Shown here: one piece after another, positions 17,929-26,190 of the stretch | How positions within the stretch are numbered: position 1 is the stretch's first letter | Layout of the letters: each line of letters begins with the position of its first letter | Assembly (NCBI GenBank): GCA_947177615.1 | Contig: CAMWUY010000004.1 | Location: forward strand, 1-37,478 | DNA length: 37,478 nt | From: an uncultured Porphyromonadaceae bacterium | GTDB taxonomy: Bacteria; Bacteroidota; Bacteroidia; Bacteroidales; Muribaculaceae | Direction of reading: 5' to 3' | Program-made: the position numbers and the translations under genes | Notes under the pieces: model-generated | Databases searched by the model: none | The model's input: only the letters and a program-made list of their open reading frames with translations | Told to the model about the DNA's origin: nothing

Positions 17929-19043
17929 AGATAGCATATACCATATCGGGACTGTTCAATTCCGGAGGAATGGAGAATATTCTGACTCAGAAAGCGAACT
18001 ATCTCGCTGACCGGCTCGGATATGATGTGACAATTATCACTACAGACCAGAAAGGACGAGAGGGTTATTTCCCTTTATCAGACAAGGTTAAACGTGTCGA
18101 TTTAGGAGTCAATTATTGCGACTTTAAAGATTCAAAACTCTGGCAAATCAAAAAGGAACTTCTAAAAAAGAGACACCGTGCGCGCCTCTCTGAAGTCTTG
18201 GATGCCGAAAAGTTTGATGTATGTATCTCGCTGATGGATTTTGATTTTGACTTCCTGTACAAAATCAATGACGGCAGTCGCAAGATGATTGAGTCACACT
18301 TCTCACGCTATGCAAAAGTATTAGCTACTCCAAATCGACTGATGCAGTTTGCCCAAAAAGTACGGACATTTTCATGGAAAAACCGCATCAGTAAGTACGA
18401 CCGATTTGTGGTACTCACGCACGAAGATAAAGCTCAATGGGGAGACTTGCCGAATATTGAGGTAATCCCCAACTTTATCAATACCGATCCCACTAACTTT
18501 GCGTCCCAGGATTCCAAAAAAATAATCTCTGTGGGACGCATGGATTATCAGAAAGGTTACGATATGCTTCTGAATGCATGGAAAATTGCACAAAAAAAGC
18601 TTCCCGGCTGGCAACTTGACATTTTCGGAGGGGGTGATAAAAAACCATTTATGGATATTATTGAGACGGAGAACATCAAAGCTGTTACTTTCCATAATCC
18701 GACATCCGAAATAGGCAAGAAATATGCAGAGAGCAGTTTTTATGTGATGAGTTCCAGATACGAGGGATTACCACTTGTGCTGCTTGAGGCGATGAGTTGC
18801 GGACTCCCCGTGGTGTCGTTTCAATGCCCCTGCGGACCGGCTGATATCATAAAGGATAAGTTTGGAATACTCGTACCTCCCGGAGATACTGAGACGCTTG
18901 CCGATGCGATTGTACGATGTGCCGAAAATCAATCCTGGAGAGAATCTGCATCGCAGAATGCAAGGGCTGAAGCACGCAACTATTCAAAAGATGCGATTAT
19001 GAAGAGATGGCAAGACTTATTTCAGGCTTTAAACCATAAATAA
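17925..19043 (+). CDS. Glycosyltransferase family 4
   Basis: ISVGRMDYQKGYDMLLNAWKIA, SSRYEGLPLVLLEAMSCGLPVVSFQCPCGPADII; ATGA overlap with the preceding gene. Confidence 0.93.
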   Translation: MKIAYTISGLFNSGGMENILTQKANYLADRLGYDVTIITTDQKGREGYFPLSDKVKRVDLGVNYCDFKDSKLWQIKKELLKKRHRARLSEVLDAEKFDVCISLMDFDFDFLYKINDGSRKMIESHFSRYAKVLATPNRLMQFAQKVRTFSWKNRISKYDRFVVLTHEDKAQWGDLPNIEVIPNFINTDPTNFASQDSKKIISVGRMDYQKGYDMLLNAWKIAQKKLPGWQLDIFGGGDKKPFMDIIETENIKAVTFHNPTSEIGKKYAESSFYVMSSRYEGLPLVLLEAMSCGLPVVSFQCPCGPADIIKDKFGILVPPGDTETLADAIVRCAENQSWRESASQNARAEARNYSKDAIMKRWQDLFQALNHK

Positions 19044-19056
19044 TAATGTTATTGCA

Positions 19057-19965
19057 ATGATAAGTGTTATTATCCCTGTATATAATGGTTTGGCATTCAT
19101 TACAAGATGCTATAAGTCATTGACAGACCAGACTTTTTCAGACTGGGAGGCTATTTTCATTGATGACGGGAGTACGGATGACTCATACGAACGACTGATG
19201 AAATTGGCCGCACAGGATTCGCGCGTAAAAGTCATCAGAAAAGTCAATGAAGGTGTAGCTATCGCAAGGGAAGTCGGTATAAAGTCTGCCACCCGCGAAT
19301 TTCTCACATTTCTTGATGTGGATGATACACTCGTTGATACCGCACTACAACAGTTTGTAACCAACTTCCATTCGGACAACTCGGACATAGTGATAGGGGG
19401 TATAAACCTTGTCTCCGAAAACGGGGCCATCATCAGCCGCATATACTATACGCCCATGTTAATAAGCGGGAAAAACGCTGGGGAGTACATGTGTACCGGC
19501 ACCCTACGTTGGCAACTTTGTGGCAAAGCATTCAGAAGAAGTGTACTGAACGGCACAAAAACGCCGATAGGTATAAGAAGTGCCGAGGATATGGCAGTCT
19601 GTATTCAGGCTTCAGTATTGGCTCGTGAAGTGGTAGTTCTGGACACATGTCTATACAATTATGTGCAGGTTCAGACATCAGTTACCCATTCCAAAGCAAA
19701 AGAGATATCTTACGATGCTCTTAAAGCTGTGGACTTTGTTAATAACGCGGTCGGAGACAGAATAAAGCCGGCCATGATTGATGCTCTTTATCTGATGATA
19801 ATATCGACCGCATTAAGAGCCGGAATTCCCTCAAATGATATGACATTTCGCAGGGCAGTCAGGGAACATGGAAAAATAAAATCAATTCTTCGTATCCCCT
19901 CCCACAAAGCACTGAACGTCGCTTTCTACAAATACTGTCACCTCAACCTCGCCCGATACCGCTAA
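19057..19965 (+). CDS. Glycosyltransferase family 2
   Basis: ISVIIPVYNGLAFITRCYKSLTDQTFSDWEAIFIDDGSTDDS, FLDVDDTL. Confidence 0.93.
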   Translation: MISVIIPVYNGLAFITRCYKSLTDQTFSDWEAIFIDDGSTDDSYERLMKLAAQDSRVKVIRKVNEGVAIAREVGIKSATREFLTFLDVDDTLVDTALQQFVTNFHSDNSDIVIGGINLVSENGAIISRIYYTPMLISGKNAGEYMCTGTLRWQLCGKAFRRSVLNGTKTPIGIRSAEDMAVCIQASVLAREVVVLDTCLYNYVQVQTSVTHSKAKEISYDALKAVDFVNNAVGDRIKPAMIDALYLMIISTALRAGIPSNDMTFRRAVREHGKIKSILRIPSHKALNVAFYKYCHLNLARYR

Positions 19966-20053
19966 CACCTAATCACTAATAACTAATAACTAATAACTAA
20001 TCACTAATAACTAATCACTCGTCACTAATAACTCGTCACTCGTCACTAATATG
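19963..20053. repeat. Heptanucleotide array (TAATAAC / TAATCAC / TCGTCAC variants), ~12-13 units
   Basis: Read in 7s from 19963: TAACACC TAATCAC TAATAAC x3 TAATCAC TAATAAC TAATCAC TCGTCAC TAATAAC TCGTCAC TCGTCAC TAATATG. First unit holds the stop codon of the upstream GT; last unit runs into ATG 20051. Confidence 0.95.
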
Positions 20054-20863
20054 GCATTTTCAGTTCTATTATCATTATATTATAAGGAGAATCCTGAATA
20101 TCTGAGGCAGAGCCTCGACAGCGTTTTCAGTCAGACTCTCAGACCGGATGAAGTCATACTGGTGGAGGACGGACCACTCACCCCTGAACTTAATGCGGTT
20201 CTTGACGAGTCTGAGAAAAAATATCCGGAATTGTATCGAGTAAAACTACCGGAGAACGGTGGATTAGGCAAAGCACTCAATGAAGGTCTCAAATATTGCT
20301 CATACGATTTGGTAATTCGCACGGATACGGATGACATCTGTTTTCCTGACAGATTTGAGAAACAAGTATCATTCATGGACAATCATCCGGACATATCAGC
20401 ATCAAGCGGGTGGATAGTAGAGTTTGAAGGTAATACTGATAACCGTATTTCGATAAAAAAAGTTCCTGAAGATAACGATGAGATAATAAAGTATGGATCT
20501 TATCGTAATCCAATGAATCATCCGGCCACCATATTCAGAAAAAAAGATGTTGAAGAAGTTGGGGGATATAAGCATTTCCCACTGTTTGAAGATTGGTTTC
20601 TGTGGGCGAGACTGATGGCAAAGGGATATAAATTATGTAATCTCCAGTCCCCTCTGCTATACTTCAGGACAAGTCCGGATATGTATAAAAGACGAGGAGG
20701 AATAAAGTATGCTTACGATAGTTTCAGATTTCAGCTGATGTTGCATAAATTAGGCCTCATAACATACTTACATGCATTTAAAGCCGGAATACTCAGGGGA
20801 ACTGTCTATATTATGCCAAACTTTATCAGAAAAAGCATTTATCAAAATATATTACGTAGATAA
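20051..20863 (+). CDS. Glycosyltransferase family 2
   Basis: FSVLLSLYYKENPEYLRQSLDSVFSQTLRPDEVILVEDG, RTDTDDICFPDRFEKQ. Confidence 0.93.
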   Translation: MAFSVLLSLYYKENPEYLRQSLDSVFSQTLRPDEVILVEDGPLTPELNAVLDESEKKYPELYRVKLPENGGLGKALNEGLKYCSYDLVIRTDTDDICFPDRFEKQVSFMDNHPDISASSGWIVEFEGNTDNRISIKKVPEDNDEIIKYGSYRNPMNHPATIFRKKDVEEVGGYKHFPLFEDWFLWARLMAKGYKLCNLQSPLLYFRTSPDMYKRRGGIKYAYDSFRFQLMLHKLGLITYLHAFKAGILRGTVYIMPNFIRKSIYQNILRR

Positions 20864-20867
20864 TCAA

Positions 20868-21863
20868 ATGAAGATAGCGATGATTGGTGCCAGTGGTTTC
20901 GTTGGCACAAGACTACTTGATTTACTGGGTGAAAATCCACAGAAATATGAATGTAAAAATATAGATCTCCTTCCGAGTCATTTCTTCAATGACATAACAG
21001 TTATCGGCGATGTCCGTGATCAACAGCAGATGGATGAGAAACTTAAAGGTGCTGATATCGTAATTCTCCTTGCTGCCCAACATCGTGATGACGTGACTCC
21101 GGTATCTTTATATTATGATACCAACGTCGGAGGTATGGAAGTGACGCTCCGCGCAATGGAGAAGAACGGTATCAAACGTATCATATTCTTTTCGTCTGTG
21201 GCAGTATATGGTCTGAATAAGCATAATCCCGACGAAACACATCCCGCTGACCCATTTAATCATTATGGCAAATCCAAGTGGCAGGCTGAACAGGTATTGC
21301 AGAAATGGTATGAGTCACACCCTGACTGGAACATTGATATTATTCGTCCTACAGTCATCTTTGGCGAACGCAACCGTGGGAACGTATATAATCTGCTGAA
21401 ACAAATATCTTCCGGTAAATTCCTTATGGTAGGTAACGGTGAGAATAAAAAATCAATGGCTTACGTCGGCAATATTGTAGCTTTTGTGAAATATATGATT
21501 GATAATGTTACCGAAGGATACAATGTATTCAATTACATAGACAAGCCCGATAATAATATGAATCAACTTGTTTCACATGTCAGTCGGGTGCTCGGCAAAC
21601 ATATTCCCGCTACTCATTTCCCGTTCTGGTTAGGTATGTTGGGAGGATATTGCTTTGATATTATTGCTAAAATCACCGGCAAAAAACTTACCGTATCCTC
21701 CGTAAGAGTCAAGAAATTCTGCGCGACAACAGAATTTGACTCTACCAAGGCTCACAACTCCGGTTTTAATCCACCTTATACACTTGACGAAGGTCTGGCT
21801 CGCACTCTCGAATTTGAATTTGTGCATCCTCGGACAGATGATATCCAGTTTGTGAGCGAGTAA
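20868..21863 (+). CDS. NAD-dependent epimerase/dehydratase (extended SDR)
   Basis: MKIAMIGASGFVGTRLL (GxxGxxG), FFSSVAVYG, YGKSKWQAE; ATG 20868 chosen over upstream track start 20772. Confidence 0.92.
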   Translation: MKIAMIGASGFVGTRLLDLLGENPQKYECKNIDLLPSHFFNDITVIGDVRDQQQMDEKLKGADIVILLAAQHRDDVTPVSLYYDTNVGGMEVTLRAMEKNGIKRIIFFSSVAVYGLNKHNPDETHPADPFNHYGKSKWQAEQVLQKWYESHPDWNIDIIRPTVIFGERNRGNVYNLLKQISSGKFLMVGNGENKKSMAYVGNIVAFVKYMIDNVTEGYNVFNYIDKPDNNMNQLVSHVSRVLGKHIPATHFPFWLGMLGGYCFDIIAKITGKKLTVSSVRVKKFCATTEFDSTKAHNSGFNPPYTLDEGLARTLEFEFVHPRTDDIQFVSE

Positions 21864-21890
21864 TAACAATTTTAAGAAAATTCAGATAAA

Positions 21891-21926
21891 GAACCCCATT
21901 CATGAGATTTATCACGGATGGGGTTC
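21891..21926. terminator. Putative bidirectional hairpin terminator between convergent genes
   Basis: Perfect 9-bp stem GAACCCCAT (21891-21899) / ATGGGGTTC (21918-21926) with 18-nt loop, between convergent stops at 21863 and 21948. Confidence 0.6.
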
Positions 21927-21947
21927 GTTATTGTCGATAGGCTGATG

Positions 21948-22976
21948 CTATCTGACAATCCTGTAATTTCGTCTGACTTTGAAACTCACTAAATATATTA
22001 GTATGGAGGCTGTTCTGAATTGCCGTTTTAACATCAATGACAATATCAGGTCTTTTACTTTAGAATCTGTATGCGCTCCTTGAAGTACATCGCTATACTG
22101 ACCGTACCGATTCGATAATTCTTTAGTGAGCGAACTGTCAAACGGAGTTTTGCTATCATATATCGCGAGGGATGTCGTCCATGTGAAGATATCTCGCGCG
22201 ATATAATTTTTCCAATTCGCAAGAGTAGCTTCCCCTATTGGCTCACGCAAATTCAATCGTTCCAACAGCTGATATTTTGCATACCACGCCCTGAAAAGGG
22301 CCTCGGGTTTATGAAGTTTGAAAGAGGCGGACTGCTGATTTTCTATATAATAATATTCATTTTCAGGAATAAACGTCACGCTATGAGTATAATATATATA
22401 ATCAAGTACAAAACATAAATCCTCAGCGAGTGTCATCTTCTCGTCAAAGCGGATAGAATGTTGCTCTATTAAAGCCCGGTCATACAATTTGCTGCATGCG
22501 AATCCTCTGATATGGTCTAAAATATCAGTCATGGACGAGGTAGTAAGAGCATGTTGCACACATTTTATATCAGTTACGACAGTACCGCTAACTCGCTTAA
22601 GACCACATTGTACAAGAGAGTCCGGATGTATATACTTAACCAATTTAGAAAGATACTCCCGACCGATATAATCGTCAGAGTCAATAAAGGTTATATACCG
22701 ACCCTGAGCATGAGAGAGACCCAGATTTCTGGCTGAACTTACACCACCGTTTTTCTTGGGGAAATATCTGAAACGTTCATCCTTATCGACATATTCCAGA
22801 CATATCTGCTCCGAATCGTCGGTACTGCCGTCATTAATCAGGAGCACTTCAAAGTCCGTATACTTCTGACCGATAATACTATCCAGACATTTTCTCAAGG
22901 AACTGCTGCAATTGTATATCGGAATTATAATACTTACAGATACTCTTTTTTTATCATTCTCCATTTGAGTCCGCAT
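21948..22976 (-). CDS. Glycosyltransferase family 2
   Basis: VSIIIPIYNCSSSLRKCLDSIIGQKYTDFEVLLINDGSTDDS, FIDSDDYIGREYL. Confidence 0.93.
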   Translation of the reverse strand: MRTQMENDKKRVSVSIIIPIYNCSSSLRKCLDSIIGQKYTDFEVLLINDGSTDDSEQICLEYVDKDERFRYFPKKNGGVSSARNLGLSHAQGRYITFIDSDDYIGREYLSKLVKYIHPDSLVQCGLKRVSGTVVTDIKCVQHALTTSSMTDILDHIRGFACSKLYDRALIEQHSIRFDEKMTLAEDLCFVLDYIYYTHSVTFIPENEYYYIENQQSASFKLHKPEALFRAWYAKYQLLERLNLREPIGEATLANWKNYIARDIFTWTTSLAIYDSKTPFDSSLTKELSNRYGQYSDVLQGAHTDSKVKDLILSLMLKRQFRTASILIYLVSFKVRRNYRIVR

Positions 22977-22993
22977 GATACTGTATGAATGCG

Positions 22994-24028
22994 TTATTTG
23001 ACAAAAAATTTATTCTGAAGATACCGCCACAGGAATTTTCTGGGTTGGTCAAGGATGACCGCTGCTATAAATATCACCAATACGGCCGAAAGCATAACTA
23101 TAAGACAAACTATACCCGAATAATCTCTGTATAGAGTCCGCATAGACGGAGCAAATACAATTTTCATGAACAGAGAATTATAATGCAATAGATATGCGGC
23201 GAAACAGGATGCACTGACAAAATTGATGAATTTATTGATCCTTATTCTGATGCTGTTAAAATATAGCACCAATCCTAAAGCACCAATAATGTTTAAGGGA
23301 TTATCGTAAGCTGTCAGCCCAAGATGTATATCGGTATAATATTGTGAGACAAAAAGCAATATATTAATCACGCAACATGAGATAAATATTGTCCCGCCGA
23401 CTCTGTGAATTTTAGAATCTTGACAATACAACCTGACGTATCGCGCCAACAGATACAGACAGATAAATGCCCATATTGAATATCCTTTCTTTAAGGTCGG
23501 CATAAGTCCGGTATAGCCAAATATTACCTCGAAGACTAATGCAGATAACAAAACAACCAGAATTTTTCTACGCGATGCGGTCTCTACAAACGAATTTAAC
23601 ACCGGTGAGAGTATATAAAGTCCTATATATGTTTTGATAAACCACTCTTTTTTACCTCCGAAAGTGAAGATGGTAAGAATATTTCCTGCTGACAAATCGG
23701 CATACCCCGACAGGATAAACAGGACATATATGATACAGTAAAAGTACAGACATTGAAAAATAAAGTTACAGAACCCCTTCAACGTACTTCTTATACCGAA
23801 CCATCCGGAAATCAGGATAAAGACATTTACGGCAACTATGGCAATAAACTCAATACCAATCCTTGTCAATGATGAAACAGGGGTTGCAAAATAATCTTCG
23901 GGAGTGGGAATCTCATTGACAAAAAAGTCCGCATGAAGTATCAATACAAACAACATTGAGACTATACGCAACAATTCAAAGTTGGATTGTCTCGGACCTT
24001 TGGTTATGGATGATATCATTTTATTCAT
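22994..24028 (-). CDS. Acyltransferase family 3 membrane protein (OafA/WecH-like O-acetyltransferase)
   Basis: ~344-aa polytopic protein; N-term RQSNFELLRIVSMLFVLILHADFF, GKKEWFIKTYIGLYILSPVLN. Confidence 0.85.
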   Translation of the reverse strand: MNKMISSITKGPRQSNFELLRIVSMLFVLILHADFFVNEIPTPEDYFATPVSSLTRIGIEFIAIVAVNVFILISGWFGIRSTLKGFCNFIFQCLYFYCIIYVLFILSGYADLSAGNILTIFTFGGKKEWFIKTYIGLYILSPVLNSFVETASRRKILVVLLSALVFEVIFGYTGLMPTLKKGYSIWAFICLYLLARYVRLYCQDSKIHRVGGTIFISCCVINILLFVSQYYTDIHLGLTAYDNPLNIIGALGLVLYFNSIRIRINKFINFVSASCFAAYLLHYNSLFMKIVFAPSMRTLYRDYSGIVCLIVMLSAVLVIFIAAVILDQPRKFLWRYLQNKFFVK

Positions 24029-24102
24029 TGTTTAAATAAGAGGGAGTTGAAATTTAAATATCTGCTCTATTACCCGGATGTTTTATATAGATTCAATTTC
24101 TG

Positions 24103-24789
24103 TCAGAGACTGTATGTCAGCTCTTTGTCATTCGGGTCGGGTGTGGTCATTATCTTGAATAAGACACTCTTGTCGAGAATCTCATCTTGCATAGCGCCAA
24201 GCAACGGCCTCATGACGGGCAAATCCTTGATGGCACAAGACCAGTCATTCTTACCGTACAACAGACTTTTCAGAATATAATTCTTATAGTCCATGTCGTT
24301 GGCCTCCTCCTGCGCTACAAGGTTGGATTTGATGGATGCAAGTCCGGCCTCATCACATATTCTGCAAGCTATATGAAACTCTATTGAATAGTCGCTCAAC
24401 ACGTAGTCCTTACATAATGACATCATCGTATGCAGTTTAAAAAAGGTAAACAGATGCTGACTTATGGCTTTCTTTATGTTATTGCCACTCAGACTCGTCT
24501 TCAACTCCAAAAAGATAATGCGCTTGTCCGCACCATTATTATAGAAAATAACACCATCGGAGTCACTGTCCCGAAGATGACTGCTACGGTCGGTCGTTAT
24601 ATGTGTCATCCCTTTATAAAAAGGATTTTTCAGAATGCCGACATCTCCGGTCGGTATCGTAATCTGTACCTTCTTCAGATCTGCATTTCTTGAAGTCTCG
24701 ATAACGGGCACCGACCCGCACTTTACATCGCAATGACCGGCGTGCTTGTCGAATATCTGCTGAAGTTGTTCAATCGTCCGCATCCTCAA
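24103..24789 (-). CDS. Putative PD-(D/E)XK nuclease-fold protein, partner of the ATPase
   Basis: DSDGVIFYNNGADKRIIFLELKTSLSGNNIKKAISQHL has a D...ExK arrangement followed by a helix; 20-nt overlap with the ATPase gene. Confidence 0.5.
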   Translation of the reverse strand: MRMRTIEQLQQIFDKHAGHCDVKCGSVPVIETSRNADLKKVQITIPTGDVGILKNPFYKGMTHITTDRSSHLRDSDSDGVIFYNNGADKRIIFLELKTSLSGNNIKKAISQHLFTFFKLHTMMSLCKDYVLSDYSIEFHIACRICDEAGLASIKSNLVAQEEANDMDYKNYILKSLLYGKNDWSCAIKDLPVMRPLLGAMQDEILDKSVLFKIMTTPDPNDKELTYSL

Positions 24790-26062
24790 AAAGCTCCTCT
24801 AATTTTGATTTGATTCGCAGACTGTCGTCCAATGCCTTATGAAATGATGAGAACGGTACCCCCCGGTCTATATTTTGCTTGATAACAACAGAACGGTTAT
24901 CCTCCGTTCTTTTCAACAGATATGCCGATACTTTAGAGGGGTCGAGCACAAGATTGGGATTGTCATGCAAATACTCACACAACGCGACATATTGTGAGTA
25001 ATCGTTCTTCTCTTTCAAATCGTCTCTCAACTCATATTTCAACACCAACTCATTTATACGTCTCAGAAAGTAGTCACTGTGGGTTGTGACCTGCACACAG
25101 CTCCCCGCCTGAATCATGCACGACAATATGTCAGCCATCATCCTTTGCTTCAATGGATGCAGATGAGCCTCCGGCTCATCTATCATCAGCGACATTGTCG
25201 ATATATCGGTATTATTTACCAGAAACTCCAGCGATGCCAGTTCTCTGACGGAGGCAGCCGCCGCACTCAACGGCATTTCCTCTCCATTGGTCGAATATAT
25301 ATACTGACCTTCACGCCTCTCGACATGTCCGTCCAGCACGTCGCGTATCAATGCTGTCAATTCATCAGGCAGTTTCAACTTATTAGGCTTAGCCATCAAC
25401 ATGGTCTGTATCGCTTTCTGAAACTCGGCATACATACCTGTTATCGGAATAACTGACTCCGTAAGCATCATGCCTCGTGACGGAGGTAATACGTATGACT
25501 CCGTCAGATCTGTAAACTTACCGAATATTTCCTGGATTAAATAGAAACGGAACAGGTATGCGAATGGGGATTCTTCAGCCATACCATTGGCATCCTTAAT
25601 CTTATACGACAGACCCGGAACCTGAATATTGATATAGGTCTCCACATTATCACCGATTTCCACTATTTCATCCGCGACCTTGCATATTATCATATCCGGA
25701 ACAGAGGCAGGCAACTTAATCGTCACTTTTCCATTCAGGTTGTTAGCCTTGACCATATAGCTGAGCCATGTGACGGCATCTTCCGACAACCATTTCTCAA
25801 ATTCGGATTTGGATATTCCCAACTCCAAGGGACCATCCTTAAGATCCTTATGAATGCGGTCAATATCAAATTCTTGCGAATTGAAATAACCCGATATTCT
25901 TTTGGTATCGAGCAATACTGAGAATATATAATGACAGATGATGGATATATAACTCTTGCCGAGTCCCGATTCTCCGGAAAAAATCATGAAGTTGTTGAGA
26001 ATAATCTCATCAGATTCGTCTATCATTCCCAACTTGTGGATTTTAATACTGACCGGTTTCAT
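24770..26062 (-). CDS. ABC/SMC-like AAA ATPase (AAA_15/OLD-type)
   Basis: Walker A FSGESGLGKSYIS, signature-like LSAAAASVRELASLEFLV, Walker B MSLMIDEPEAHLHPLKQ, H-loop VTTHSDYFLRRIN; Met13 (26062) is a likely start, track ORF extends to 26098. Confidence 0.88.
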   Translation of the reverse strand: MKPVSIKIHKLGMIDESDEIILNNFMIFSGESGLGKSYISIICHYIFSVLLDTKRISGYFNSQEFDIDRIHKDLKDGPLELGISKSEFEKWLSEDAVTWLSYMVKANNLNGKVTIKLPASVPDMIICKVADEIVEIGDNVETYINIQVPGLSYKIKDANGMAEESPFAYLFRFYLIQEIFGKFTDLTESYVLPPSRGMMLTESVIPITGMYAEFQKAIQTMLMAKPNKLKLPDELTALIRDVLDGHVERREGQYIYSTNGEEMPLSAAAASVRELASLEFLVNNTDISTMSLMIDEPEAHLHPLKQRMMADILSCMIQAGSCVQVTTHSDYFLRRINELVLKYELRDDLKEKNDYSQYVALCEYLHDNPNLVLDPSKVSAYLLKRTEDNRSVVIKQNIDRGVPFSSFHKALDDSLRIKSKLEELFEDADD

Positions 26063-26136
26063 ATTATAACATATATGTGATGTGGATATACATTGCAAAA
26101 ATAATAATTATAATTTATATTAAGAGCGCGTTCAGA

Positions 26137-26165
26137 TTGATTTACATACAATTTTATTATATTTG
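26137..26165 (+). promoter_or_regulatory. Possible Bacteroidetes-type promoter for the 708-aa gene
   Basis: TTG (26137-26139) N18 TATATTTG (26158-26165), just upstream of ATG 26191. Confidence 0.45.
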
Positions 26166-26190
26166 AAATAAACTAAATTATTTGAAGCAG

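Noticed and set aside
24103-26098. Calling the ATPase pair PARIS, Septu or Gabija
   Set aside because: Partner protein shows no Toprim/DUF4435, HNH or helicase motifs by eye; left unassigned pending profile searches.
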